This document shows positions 13,008-25,473 of a stretch of 64,000 nucleotides of DNA, one piece after another. The stretch lies in NCBI GenBank assembly GCA_965153355.1, contig OZ231128.1, positions 38,626,001 through 38,690,000 on the forward strand. Reading direction: 5' to 3'. The stretch is from Flaccisagitta enflata (lineage: Eukaryota; Chaetognatha; Sagittoidea; Aphragmophora). Within the stretch, counting starts at the first letter, position 1. Each line of letters opens with the position of its first letter. Below the pieces are notes generated by a model. The model was not told the DNA's origin. It worked only from the letters and a program-made list of their open reading frames with translations, and made no database searches. A program made the translations under genes and the position numbers.

Positions 13008-13170
13008 AACAAGGCCGGATACACGGCCAATACCAGTCGCGGACGGGTGGGCAGGGGCGGAAATGCGCGTTTTCGCACTATCTCAACTCGATGACCTCTA
13101 CAGACCAACCAACCGACCAACCGAAAGACGGACAAAGCCTCTTATAGAGTCGCTAGTCCGCGACTAAAAA
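13008..13170 (-). mobile_element. HE element, complete, GTCGCGGAC class
   Basis: On the minus strand: head TTTTTAGTCGCGGACTAGCG with hairpin stem AGTCGC/GCGACT, CTATAAGAGG, GGTC-type tetranucleotides, GCCCCTGCCCACCC, tail GTCCGCGACT (exact complement of head AGTCGCGGAC), GGCCGTGTATCCGGCC, CTTGTT. Confidence 0.9.
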
Positions 13171-13301
13171 GTTTTTCCCTCGACTACCCATCTCCGCTTA
13201 AATCTACCATCTTATAACTTAATTTTCACTTACTTTCTCTCTCTACAAAATCATTCCTTGATTTGATTTAAATTATCTCCATAATTCTACCCACAAGAAA
13301 A

Positions 13302-14859
<1,558 letters not shown>

Positions 14860-14900
14860 GTCAGTTCCAGTGTGTTTTTTTTAATGTTTGTGTTTTGTAA

Positions 14901-14902
<2 letters not shown>

Positions 14903-14970
<68 letters not shown>

Positions 14971-14986
14971 GTGTGTCTGTGTGCAT
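14903..14986 (+). repeat. (GT)n microsatellite
   Basis: Nearly pure GT array just after the gene 2 exon. Confidence 0.97.
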
Positions 14987-15047
14987 GTTTTCTTACAGCT
15001 AGATGGAGTTTTCTTCTCTCTCTCTCTCCCTCTTTTGTTTCTTTTAC

Positions 15048-15332
15048 TTTTTAGATGCGTCCGTCAGGAACGCATCTCTATAAGAGGGTCTGTCCGTCGG
15101 TCCGTCGGTCCGTCGGTCCGTCCGTCGGTCCGTCCGTCCGTATGTCCGTTACGCAAGTGCAAAAACCGCGTTTCTCGGCTGTTTTTGGCCACGGTGAGAT
15201 CCTATACTGAAACAAATGATCAACCAAGTTGAACCAACCAACATGTTCGTCCATCGATCTCTCCATATATGTCACATGATCAATACACGCAGAGACACGG
15301 CCCGGACGCATCTTTGCCCGGTCGGGCTTGTT
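15048..15332 (+). mobile_element. HE element, complete, GATGCGTCC class
   Basis: Head TTTTTAGATGCGTCC with hairpin stem AGATGCGT/ACGCATCT, CTATAAGAGGG, a run of GTCC/GTCG units, then about 150 bases of body, tail GGACGCATCT (exact complement of AGATGCGTCC), hairpin GCCCGGTCGGGC, CTTGTT. It lies in the proposed gene 2 intron. Confidence 0.9.
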
Positions 15333-15517
15333 TGCTTTGATATGCGGTTAGCTATTTTTAGCATACAGAAACTTCGAGTTTACATATTCGAGTTTGTTTG
15401 ACTTTTGGATGACAAGTTGAGAGCTGAAACGTGACGCCTCGTTTGATATTCAGCAAACAGCAAATGTCAACGTTGGGATTGGGAAATGAGTATCAGTCGG
15501 AAAAAAAGAAAGAAAGA

Positions 15518-15526
15518 CTAGCAAGC

Positions 15527-15602
<76 letters not shown>

Positions 15603-15683
15603 AGAAAGAAAAGAAAGAAAATTAAAATGAAAGCCAGAATGAAAAAAAGAAAAAATGAAGAAAGAAAGAAAGATAGAAAGAAA

Positions 15684-15723
<40 letters not shown>

Positions 15724-15732
15724 AAAAAGACT

Positions 15733-15764
<32 letters not shown>

Positions 15765-15768
15765 GCAG
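15518..15768 (+). repeat. (AAAG)n and (GACA)n microsatellites
   Basis: AAAG arrays at about 15520-15600 and 15660-15725, followed by GACA at 15730-15765. Confidence 0.95.
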
Positions 15769-16180
15769 GTAACAAAGAAAAACGGAATCGGAAACGGAAC
15801 GACAGATTTAAGAAAGCAAGCAAGCAGGCAAGAGGAAATGAGACTTCGTACAAGATTACACCTTATTATGGGCGGGTGTAATGAATGGCTTTCTTACAAA
15901 AACCCTTCTGCTAAAATCAACATTGTGAAACGCAAATAAGTATTGTTTTGGGTACGGGTGATTCTCTTCCATTAAAAACCTGTTTGTCATCAGAATTGAC
16001 CATTGATTCTGATTAATACCCCCACTAGCGAGACTCTTTCAATAAAATGGATATCTTGGACTCGTTTACTCGAAAGTTAAACACGAGATATGTTGTTGGG
16101 TAAGCCACGGTCCGAAGGGAATTCACTATTTTTCAAAAAAATCCCCCCCCCCCCCACCTCCTCCCCCAATCTCTCTTTAG

Positions 16181-16350
16181 TGAAACGGACGTCGATGTTG
16201 TGTCTGGTCGGCGTCGGAATTGGCCTCGGCTGCGCTCTTCTTTATCGCCTTCTTTGTTCTCTTCTCACTGTTCCGGAACCGCTTCCCAAAGTCGACTTCG
16301 CCGTCAGAGCCTGCGAAGCGCCCAAAACAAACGAAAATGCCTTTCTCAAG
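16181..16350 (+). CDS. Exon with one membrane-spanning helix (gene 2)
   Basis: Acceptor TCTCTCTTTAG|TG follows a C/T-rich tract and the donor is CTCAAG|GTGAGT, both strong. It enters in phase 1 and leaves in phase 0. It encodes KRTS followed by the hydrophobic MLCLVGVGIGLGCALLYRLL and CSLLTVP, then PEPLPKVDFAVRACEAPKTN and ENAFLK. KR before the helix and the long disordered upstream exon suggest a cytosolic N-terminus and an extracytosolic continuation. It joins in frame to 13302-14859 if that donor is right (junction residue Leu). The next exon was not identified; 26046 does not match by phase. Family unknown. Confidence 0.6.
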
Positions 16351-16351
16351 G

Positions 16352-16787
16352 TGAGTCTAAGTTGAGAGTGAACATTGAAACGGCCATAAGTTAACAATGG
16401 AGCCCCAGACTCATTTGCCAAATCAATGCACCATAAGTCTCCATTTTCCCCTGAGCTGACAAATGAAATATGCAACAAAAAATATCTATAAAAGATGTTT
16501 TTGAGAAGTCAACTGAACAGCTAAAAGTAAACAAAGCATTAAAAAGCTTCTTATTTCTACATAGTATATGCTTCCACTCATATACTCACCTATTCAATTT
16601 TAGGCACGACTTAATTTTAGTAGTTACTGAAAATCAAAACCTTTGGATATTAATTTTAGGCAGAATAAAAGACTTTACTCAAAATCTCATTTCCATTTAT
16701 ACTAGTAGGTTAGGGGATAAAGGTTAGCGCTGACTTCTGGCATTGACAGGGATTGTCAATTCAGCAAAGGTTGGATCAAATTGAAAA
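16352..16787. other. Intron or intergenic sequence, nothing recognised
   Basis: AT-rich sequence after the gene 2 donor. Open frames are short and lack splice support. Confidence 0.4.
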
Positions 16788-17406
16788 TAGTCGCAAAAGC
16801 GTTAGATGGTCAGCGGTACCCGTTGCCCCTATGTGAGTGAATGTGGGTGTGAGGTGGTTAGAGGGGCAGCGGCCCCGAAGGGGCCGATGACCTATGCTGT
16901 TTTTATTTGAGCCTCAAGGCTCGAATTATGGCCTCAAGGCTGGAATTGGGGCCTTGAGGCTTAGAGTTGAGCCTTGAGGCTTGGATTTGAGCCTTGAAGC
17001 TGGAATTATAGCCTCGAGTCTGGAATTATGGCTTCGAGGCTGGAATTGGGGCTTTGAGGTTTGGATTTGAGCCTTGAGGCTGGGATTTGAGCTTCAAGGC
17101 TGGGATTTGAGCCTCGAGGCTGGGATTTGAGCCACGAGGCTGGAATTTGGGCCTCAAGGTTAGAATTTGGATCTCTGGGGTGGAACATGAGCCTCACAGC
17201 TAGAATTTAGGCCTCAGGGCTAGATTTTGGGCCTCTGGGCTTGAATTTGGGCCTCAAGGCTAGAATTTGAGCCTCAAGGTTGGAATCAAGATCAGTTAAT
17301 ATGGCCTCAAAGCAGAATTTAGCTGTTGTAATAAATAGTTAAAGGAGGAGAAAATTCTCCTGTGAAAGCATAGGTCATCGGCCCCTTCGGGGCCGCTGCC
17401 CAAAAA
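16788..17406 (+). mobile_element. GCCTCAAGGC minisatellite element, copy B
   Basis: Left end AGTCGCAAAAGCGTTAGATG, then GGCAGCGGCCCCGAAGGGGC (16865 on). A perfect 34-base inverted copy closes the array on the right (17367-17400). Each copy of this motif can also fold by itself through GGCCCC-GAA-GGGGCC. Between them are about 20 degenerate units of about 20 bases. Confidence 0.85.
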
Positions 17407-17547
17407 AGGAACTATGGGTGTCCGACACCCTCCTCGCAATGAAATCATTGGGGTAGGAATAAGGACATTTTACACTATTATGTGTTAAACTTAAAGGGCA
17501 ACCTCCATGCATATATCATGAGTTGATGGGTCACCATACAGGGGTAA

Positions 17548-18096
17548 TAGTCGCAAAAGCGTTAGATGGTCAGCGGTACCCGTTGCCCCTATGTGAGTGT
17601 ATGAGGGTGTGAGGTGGTGAGAGGGGAAGCGGCCCGAAGGAGCCGATGACCTATGCTGTTTTTATTTGAGCCTTGAGACTGGGATTTGAGTCTCGAGGTT
17701 GGGGTTTGAGCCTGGAGGCTAGGATTTGTGCCTCAAGACTTGAATTTGAGCCTCGAGGTTGGAATTTGGGCCTAGAGGCTGGGATTTAGGCCTTGAGGCC
17801 GGGATTTGGGCCTCCAGGCTGGGATTTGGGCCTCCAGGCTGGGATTTGGGCCTAAAGGCTGGGATTTAGGCCTCAATGCTGGGATTAGGGCCTCGAGGCT
17901 GGAATTTGGGCCTCGAGACTGGGATTTTAGCCTCGAGGCTGGGATTTGGGCCTTGAGGCTTGGATTTGGGCCTCAAGGCTGGGATTTGGGCCTTGAGGCT
18001 GAAAGCGGGGGGGGGGGGGTACGGGGAGAAGGAGGAGAAATTTCTGCATATGTGAAAGCATAGGTCATCGGCCCCTTCGGGGCCGCTGCCCAAAAA
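17548..18096 (+). mobile_element. GCCTCAAGGC minisatellite element, copy C
   Basis: Same left end as copy B (AGTCGCAAAAGCGTTAGATG) and the same right end, AGCATAGGTCATCGGCCCC plus TTCGGGGCCGCTGCC. The array at about 17670-18000 has about 17 units that mostly read GGGATTTGGGCCTCGAGGCT. The left hairpin has lost a few bases. It lies about 140 bases after copy B, in the same orientation. Confidence 0.85.
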
Positions 18097-18099
18097 GTA

Positions 18100-18485
18100 C
18101 CGTATTTCCTTTAATTACCGCCCCCCTCTAATTAGCGCCCCCCCTCTCTTCTGAAAAAAAAACCTACATTACAAAGCTTTTCATTCCAATAAAGAATTAT
18201 TGATACACATAATAATTACATGATAGGTGGAACAACATCCCTCACTATACCCAAACTAAAATAAATCATCTCTATTTTTCGTTTCTTTTTAACTTCATGT
18301 GTGGATTTTTCTGTTGAATTCACATATTTTTATCTTTCCCTATCCTAAATCTTCTGTTTTACTTTAATTTTCAACAATTTTTCTTAGTCTTGCATGCCAC
18401 AGGGGGGCGCTAATTAGAAGGTGAATAAGGCAATGTTATTTTGCAATTTTGTTAGCGCCCCGGGCGCTAATTAGGGGAAATACGG
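18100..18485. mobile_element. TA-flanked MITE, copy 1
   Basis: Terminal inverted repeats CCGTATTTCC...TAATTA with GCGCC and GGCGCTAATTAGGGGAAATA with CGG. TA stands directly outside both ends (18098-18099, 18486-18487), fitting a TA target duplication as in Tc1/mariner or similar. No coding sequence. Copy 2 is at 21586-21932. Confidence 0.85.
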
Positions 18486-18639
18486 TACCCATTTTCACAA
18501 GTAGAATTTAATTATCCTTTGAATATTTTGATTTATCCAGTTTTTGGAAAAGAGCCAAAGAAAATACCAAAATACACTTGCCCAGGCGATTATGCCATGT
18601 TGCTATTTTGCCATGTTGCCATTTTGCCATGTTCCTTTT

Positions 18640-18713
18640 CGTGTGTGTGTGTGCACATGTGCGTGCATATGTGCGTGCATATGTGTGTGCATATGTGTGT
18701 GTGTGCGCGTGTG

Positions 18714-18744
<31 letters not shown>

Positions 18745-18745
18745 A
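18640..18745 (+). repeat. (GT)n with GTGCATAT units
   Basis: Tandem GTGCATATGT units at about 18655-18700, then (GT)n. Confidence 0.9.
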
Positions 18746-18933
18746 AGAGGTGAGCAAAGGGGTGTGGAACGTGAATGGGGTTGGGGTTGTGGTCCTGCCC
18801 ATCCCGACGTTATTTTCACCCAGCGTTGATTGTTCTTTCTTTCTTAGTAAGTCTTTATATGTCAAGAGATACTGGAGACAAAAGCAAATGAGATAAACAT
18901 CATATGTGGGGGGAAAACTGGGATAGAAGCTCG

Positions 18934-19085
18934 GTGCACGCAACTCTATAAGAGGCTTTGTCTGTCCGTCGGTCCGTTGGTCCGTCCGTCCGTCCGTCCG
19001 TCACGCTCGAGTTGAAAAGGGGGAAAACGCGCATTTCCGCCCCTGCCCACCCGTCCGCAACTGGTGGCCGTGTATCCGGCCTTGT
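18934..19085 (+). mobile_element. HE element, head truncated, GTTGCGGAC class
   Basis: Only the second half of the head hairpin remains (ACGCAACTCTATAAGAGG). The GTCC/GTCG run, GCCCCTGCCCACCC, tail GTCCGCAACT and GGCCGTGTATCCGGCC hairpin are intact. Confidence 0.85.
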
Positions 19086-19499
19086 TACATTTGTGCAGCG
19101 CTAAAGGGGTTGTAAAAAGACTGTCATTATGTTTCCATCCTCGATGCACATCAGTAACATCACCTTATGGAGAAGAAAGAAAGGTTCTAGACTGGAAATA
19201 ACTGCAAATTGCATCTCGTTTTGTAAGGATCTAAAGAACAAAAGCGCAATCCAGAGCTGTGCCTGTGACCAATGGTCGCGAAAAGCTAGGATTTTAGATT
19301 GCCAAGGTCATTGAAAGGAAAATGATGAGATACCTTGAGACTGATATCAGGACAGTAAAGGAAGAGGCAATCATCATTGTCAAATACTCTGATATTCTTT
19401 AAGACTGAGTAGGTCTTTGTTATGATTTCTACACTTGCCTGATCGGTCTTTTTTAGTCGCTATTATATGCTATTTGTCCAAACCGTCAGGTGTTACAAA

Positions 19500-20420
19500 C
19501 AGGGCACAGTCGCCCATAGCTTGACGCCAGTTGACCTGAAATGATCGTCATCAACTTCAGTGGTTTCATGACCCTGATGGTGCATAGATTACATTTCTAG
19601 AAAAAATGAAATCTGTTTTGGGGCGCTTTTTAAGATATCTAAAAAAATAGTATCATTTTACTTTATTTTGCACCATAACTCTTTGTGATAAATGTTTTTG
19701 ATGATTTTGACTGCAGATTTGATCTCAGATGATAGTTTCCGGTTCGTTTGATATGTCACACTATATACTTTTGCAAAAGAAATAAAAGCTTATTTTTTGA
19801 TCACATTACTATATAAAACAATGTTAAATAGCAAAATTTAACTTTTTATTTCTTTTGCAAAAGTATATAGTGTGACATATCAAACGAACCGGAAACTATT
19901 ATCTGAGATGAAATCCGCAGTCAGAATTATCAAAAAAATTCATCACAAACAGTTATGGTAAAAAATATAGTAAAATAGTACAATTTTTTTAGATATCTTA
20001 AAAAGCGCCCCAAAACAGATTTCATTTTTTCTAGAAATGTAATCTATGCACCATCAGGGTCAGGTAACCACTGAAGTTGGTGGCGATCATTTCAGGTCAA
20101 CTGGCGTCAAGCTCTGGGCGACTGTGAGGGGTGTGAATGATTGAGTCGTCTCTGCTTCCCCGCTCCCTCCCATGATCCCACAGGCTCCACCCCTGCCTTT
20201 GACTTTCTTCTCGGGTTACGAAAACTAACAGTATATTTTTGGCTTAGTGTCAAATTATGCCATACTAATCATACGTATTTGATGTTTTAGTACAACCAAC
20301 AGTACTGATTTCTTATTCTTTTTTCCCAATTTTTTTGCCATCCCCATTTCCAATTTCCAAAGCCTTTGATTACTCCCCGCCCCGTCAGAAGGGGGAGGAC
20401 CTAAACTGTATACATCCCTG
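19500..20420. mobile_element. hAT-like non-autonomous element split by a foldback
   Basis: An 8-base duplication, GTTACAAA, flanks it exactly (19492-19499 and 20421-20428). The left end CAGGG and right end ATACATCCCTG are inverted. Its body (20127-20420) resembles 35651-35942: AGGGGTGTGAATGATTGAG, CCTTTGATT, GGGTTACGAAAA. The first five bases are separated from the rest by a 622-base foldback (19505-20126). No transposase frame. Confidence 0.8.
19505..20126. mobile_element. Foldback element nested in the hAT-like element
   Basis: A palindrome with arms of about 290 bases. The outer ends are CACAGTCGCCCATAGCTTGA and its near-complement TCAAGCTCTGGGCGACTGTG. Inside, GGAAACTATT/GATAGTTTCC and TTTTGCAAAAG motifs pair. 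AGGG lies on both sides (19501-19504, 20127-20130), a likely 4-base target duplication. No coding frame. Confidence 0.8.
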
Positions 20421-20559
20421 GTTACAAATGAAATTCAATTGAAATGAATTTATATAGCTCTTAGCCAAATCTCCTTTTGAAAATTAACACAATGAACTAC
20501 AAACCACTCTAGGACTGGTTGATTGGCTCTGTCTCTGTCTGTCTTCCCATGCATCAGTA

Positions 20560-20869
20560 TGTAGTCTATCTCTCTCTCTCTCTCTCTCTCCTTCTCTCTT
20601 ACTCTCTCATTGGGACCCATGAAGTCCGGTGAATATTTGATGGAATTCAATCATTGAAAAAGTTGACTGTTGATTGGCGCGTGCTGTCTTCAACTCTTTC
20701 CCATCTGGTCAATGTCTAGATCCATTGATATATCTGTTTATTTGTATTTCCTTAAAAATCCGACTTTGTCTTTTAATCTGTCTGTCCGTTCAATTACTCT
20801 TTATCTCCATCTGACTCTCTGTCTGTCTGTATGTTGGTCTATCTGTTTTTCTGAAACTGTCTTTTTCAA

Positions 20870-20910
<41 letters not shown>
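20560..20910 (+). repeat. Short (TC)n arrays
   Basis: Arrays at 20569-20592 and 20872-20907, with TCTG-rich sequence between. No gene is supported from 20430 to 21225. Confidence 0.85.
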
Positions 20911-21237
20911 CATATCTATGTGCTCAGTCATCACAACCTTTTTGGCCGGCCTGGAGTTCTTTATAAGATTTTCTTGAAAAAGGAGTTCATTCATTGTTTG
21001 GATTCCTCTTTCATTCCATTTCACTGTATTTTTGTGTGTAAAGTTGTTGTTTGAATTTGCCCTACACGGGCCCAACACAGAAATTCTCATCCATTTCTTT
21101 TCCTTTTCTTCTTTCTGTCATTTTCTAAAATCAGTTATTAACATGCCCCTCCCCATTTAGGCCCAGGCTCTTTTTGTTTGTTGTGGTTATGGTGGCCTGT
21201 GTCTGGCCCTACTATCTGCAGCTCTCTATCAAACAGA

Positions 21238-22007
21238 GGTGCCGATTCTGTGTAGTATGGTACCCTGCCATCAATTACAACTGCAACGAAAGGAACCTTT
21301 ATTTTGCCTAAAGTATTTGTTTTGAGATATTCTGATTAAGGCTGTTTGAAAGCACGTGATCTACGGTTTTTTATGCAAAATTTCATAGTACTGGCTCAAA
21401 CGATTTGGCCACCACACCTTTTTAACTGAAAAAACTGAAAAATGCTGTTTTTGGGGAAAATCTTGTCAAATTTCAATATCATGTTGACACCAAACCGCTG
21501 AAGCCAGTGCTATGAAATTTTGCATGAATAAACCGTAGGTTATATGCTTTCAGACAGTGTAAATCAGAATGCTTCATTATACATACCGTATTTCCTCTAA
21601 TTACCGCCCCCCCCTCTAATTAGCGCCCCCCCTCTCTTCTGAAAAAAAATACCTACACAACAGAGCTTTTCATTCCAATAAAAATTATTGATACACATAA
21701 TAATTACATAAATCATCTTTATTTTTCGTTTCTTTTTAACTTCATGTGTGGATTTTTCTGTTGAATTCACATATTTTTATTTTTCCTTATCCTAAATCTT
21801 CTGTTTTACTTTAATTTTCAATAATTTTTCTTAGTCTTGCATGCTACAGGGGGGCGCTAATTAGAAGGTGAATAAGGCAATGTTATTTTGCAATTTTGTT
21901 AGCGCCCCAGATACTAATTAGGGGAAATACGGTTCTTTAAGCACTGTAAAGGTTCGACTGGTTGCAGTTGTATTTGATAACAGGGTAGCAATACTACGCA
22001 GCAGGTG
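21238..22007. repeat. Palindrome interrupted in its right arm by a MITE
   Basis: The outer arms CTGTGTAGTATGGTACCCTG...CAACTGCAACG and GTTGCAGTTG...CAGGGTAGCAATACTACGCAG are inverted. The inner arms pair ATGCAAAATTTCATAGTACTGG with the matching stretch at about 21505. Removing the MITE at 21586-21932 restores a palindrome of about 420 bases centred near 21437. Confidence 0.7.
21586..21932. mobile_element. TA-flanked MITE, copy 2
   Basis: Closely similar to 18100-18485, with the same CCGTATTTCC ends and internal TTTTCATTCCAATAAA and GAAGGTGAATAAGGCAATG. It is about 40 bases shorter. TA precedes it and TT follows, so one flank may have mutated. Confidence 0.85.
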
Positions 22008-22055
22008 AGCGCCAAAGTACGGCAGATATGGCCGGCCCAGGGGTTACAGGAGTGA

Positions 22056-22143
<88 letters not shown>

Positions 22144-22152
22144 AGGAAAGAT

Positions 22153-22187
<35 letters not shown>

Positions 22188-22188
22188 G

Positions 22189-22236
<48 letters not shown>

Positions 22237-22559
22237 CTGCCGCCGTGAAAGTTTGATGAAATCTATGCAGGTGATTCCTTTATCTTGTTCTTAGTGGATC
22301 TAATCCTCATTTGCATATTGCAGTTCCTAGTTTCATATAAACCAATGAACTTTTTTAAACAAGAAAAACGATTTTCTTTTTGTCGAATCATTATCTGTTC
22401 TAATGATAATAAAAAGCCTCATGACAACGAAAATAAGCTAGTAAGAATGATTCAATAAGAAAATCTCTTTACTTTTGATATCTTAGAGTTTTGTTTGAAA
22501 GGATATTCAACCAAAAAAAATGAAGCTTAACGTCGGAATCTCAACTTCAGACTGACTTT

Positions 22560-23450
22560 AGCGACTTAATGTTTGTGAAACGATTAGCCGGTTGCTGAGA
22601 GTCTCAGTATATCTTGTGACATGTTTCCCGTGAGCCGTGACTTCAATAGCACTCGGTTGCTATATTGTGATTGTCAGGTTGATGTCTGGAAAATGCTTTT
22701 ACTTTACAGACTCGCTTTCAGTCTCCTCGCTGTGTAACAAAGAATAATCTGCCTAAGTGCACCTATGACTCCTACATCACTGCCCTTTTCCACCCGCACG
22801 CTTCCAAGGCAGTCATATTAATGGCGTTATTTAAAATGGGGAAGAAGTCACTAAACACCACCCAGAACGGAGGGGCGAATTCCTACACACGATCCACAGC
22901 CTAGATGTACATTTGAAAAGGGCTGCAGCCTATGCTGTATTTTTGTACCAAAATTTTAGGCTTCAAACGATGTTTACAAAGAAAGGTTTTCTCATATCTT
23001 TGGGATTCTAAAGAAATACTTAAATACTTAAAATTTTTTCAAACTTCAAACTGGCCATAAAAAGATTCCAATCAAGCTATAAAGTCGCTATTCAGCTCCT
23101 CTAAAATGGAAGTGTCACAATAAAAATGATGCAGCAAAGCAAGGCAAACCAATCAGATTATAAACGATTGATGTAATGACCCTTGTTCCACTAGCCACAT
23201 TTCTTGGCCACTGTTTTCTTGGAAAGACGACGTTTAAGCCAAAGAGAATGATATGCCAGCGCTAGTCATAAGTAAAACAAATACAAATTATGGCTCCGCG
23301 CTGATGAAGAAAATGTGAATGAACGTTCTGAATCAATGAATGAATGAACGAATGAACGTCTGAATATGAGTGAATGTAGGAAGGCATGAGAGCTTCGTTA
23401 CAGGAATGAAGAAAGACATCAGAATCAGCGGTTTTCCTTAATTTATTACT
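22560..23450. other. No gene recognised
   Basis: Mixed AT-rich sequence without strong exons. The minus-strand open frame at about 23262-23546 contains repeated TCATTCA motifs and part of an HE head, so it is not called. Confidence 0.4.
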
Positions 23451-23454
23451 TTGC

Positions 23455-23520
23455 GTAGGCGACCAACCGAGCAACCGACGCTTATAACCTCCTATCGGTG
23501 TGCGAGGACGCACATAAAAA
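23455..23520 (-). mobile_element. HE element head (reverse)
   Basis: On the minus strand: TTTTTATGTGCGTCCTCGCA plus CACCGATAGGAGGTTATAAG and a GGTTGCTCGGTTGG run. Same head as 3628-3652. No tail found. Confidence 0.6.
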
Positions 23521-23956
23521 CAACTTAAGATCAGGCTAATAGGCACACAACGATACGTTCACATCATTTACTGCAAGTGCGCTTAGTTGCATGATTGATT
23601 TTACTCGCCACCTATGGACGCACGGAAATTCAACCCTGTGATTCATAGTACATCGGCCCTTTGGAGCCGCTCCCCCCCCCCCCAAAAAAAAACATAAATC
23701 AAATATTTTCTTTTTAACCCCCCCCCCCCTCCTCACCTCTCCAGCACGGAGACATGGATAGATGGACCGATCACTGCACTTGATTTTGGTCGTTAGAGAT
23801 GCGCAAAGCCAGAGGCGTCTATAAAAAAAGCCAAGAAAGCAGAAAGGAGATGGAAAGGTCCCAATGCCCCGTAATTTGCTTTGACCTGACTGGAAGTTGG
23901 GAGAGAGGTCTCCTTTTTTCTGCCACGTCATCTCCATTCCTCCATCGCCTTCCTTG

Positions 23957-24224
<268 letters not shown>

Positions 24225-24809
24225 AATTTTGCCGATTCTCCTCCTCCGTTGTTACTTTCCTTTTCCTCCGATATTTTTATATGGACCGTTTTGAAAAGCT
24301 GAAAGCTACTGGAGGAAAGAAGCCACTGGATGGCAGCATGAGAAAAAAAGCTCTTTCCTCTACAATCTACATGCTGCTTTTGCCTTCGGGACCATGGCAT
24401 TGTTGCTTCTCAGATCTCATGTGATTTTCTTCTTATGCCGCTTTCTCCCTCTGACACGATGGCGTTGTGTAATCTTTCTATTTTTCCCCCATGATACTAT
24501 CAACTACCTGTTAACGTGAAATGTCCCTAAGCCTCGTGGAAATCGTCGTTCACAGCCATGTCTCTATACAATTGTATGAAATGTATACATTCTCATCATT
24601 AAAATTTAAATGTTCCAGCGCCTTCAATTACCGTCAATTTGTAACCATGGTTAAAACACAGCGGAAGATGTCGTTGGTAGATTTTTAAAGAATGGTCAAA
24701 ATTTCAGTACTATTGATTTTGTATTAAAGACTATGTATTATAGATTATGTTGCTTCTCGTTCAAAATTTAATTGATATATCAAGCTATTACAGTTAATTA
24801 CAAATTGTT

Positions 24810-24970
24810 TTTTAGCTGCGGACACGCGACTCTATAGGAGGTCTTGTCTGTCGGTCCATCCGTCAGTGCGTCCGTCGGTCTGTCTATTGGTCCGTCCATG
24901 AGCACGAGTCAAAAGTGGAAATGTACGAGCATTTTTGATGATTTTGGATGGGGGTCCGATTCCTCTGCCC

Positions 24971-24985
<15 letters not shown>
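24810..24985 (+). mobile_element. HE element, tail lost
   Basis: Head TTTTTAGCTGCGGACACGCG with ACTCTATAGGAGG, GTCC/GTCG units and body AGTCAAAAGTGGAAA as in 52541-52742. Its 3' part breaks off at CTGCCCACC and a (TC)n array (24978-25018) follows. Confidence 0.75.
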
Positions 24986-25020
<35 letters not shown>

Positions 25021-25115
25021 GTCGTCATCTGTCATTTTGTCATTTGGGCGAATCGACCCATCGTGAGTCTACTTTTTTTCAATATTTCTCTTTTCGCTTT
25101 TTGTTTTTTTCCCAC

Positions 25116-25344
25116 TTTTTAGTCGCTGACTAAGCGACTCTATAAGAGGGTGTGTCCCTACGTCCGTCCGTCACAAGAAGTTTTGGACGACGCGAAATTG
25201 GCCGACTTTGTAATTTCTGAGCATAACAGCCCCTGCCCACCCAAAACGCAGCCCCTGCCCACAAAATGACTGCCCCTGCCCATCTGCAAACTGCTCCTGC
25301 CCACCCGTCAGCGACTGCTTATTGGCCGTGTATCCGGCCTTGTT
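25116..25344 (+). mobile_element. HE element, complete, GTCGCTGAC class
   Basis: Head TTTTTAGTCGCTGACTAAGC with stem AGTCGCT/AGCGACT, CTATAAGAGGG, GTCC units, then four copies of GCCCCTGCCCA-type sequence, tail GTCAGCGACT (exact complement of head AGTCGCTGAC), GGCCGTGTATCCGGCC, CTTGTT. Confidence 0.92.
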
Positions 25345-25473
25345 TCTCTCCATGTTACTTGGACCGGCTTTCTAATTCGTTTTCAATTTCTAAGACACGC
25401 AATAATCTCAAAAAGGCCAGAAGGGGGACAAAACTCGATGAAATGGGGGAAAAGAAAGCAGTCGAAGAAAACG

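Larger units (their letters stand above)
21226..22560 (+). mobile_element. Repeat element with internal (AAAG)n, copy 2, carrying nested inserts
   Basis: The right part (21960-22530) matches 8005-8580 inverted, including GGTGAGCGCC, the (AAAG)n array (22055-22235), GCATATTGCAGTT and TTCATATAAACCAATGAAC. GAGGTGCCGATTCTGTGTAG at the left corresponds to the far end of copy 1. Between these lie a palindrome and a MITE that copy 1 lacks. Confidence 0.6.
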
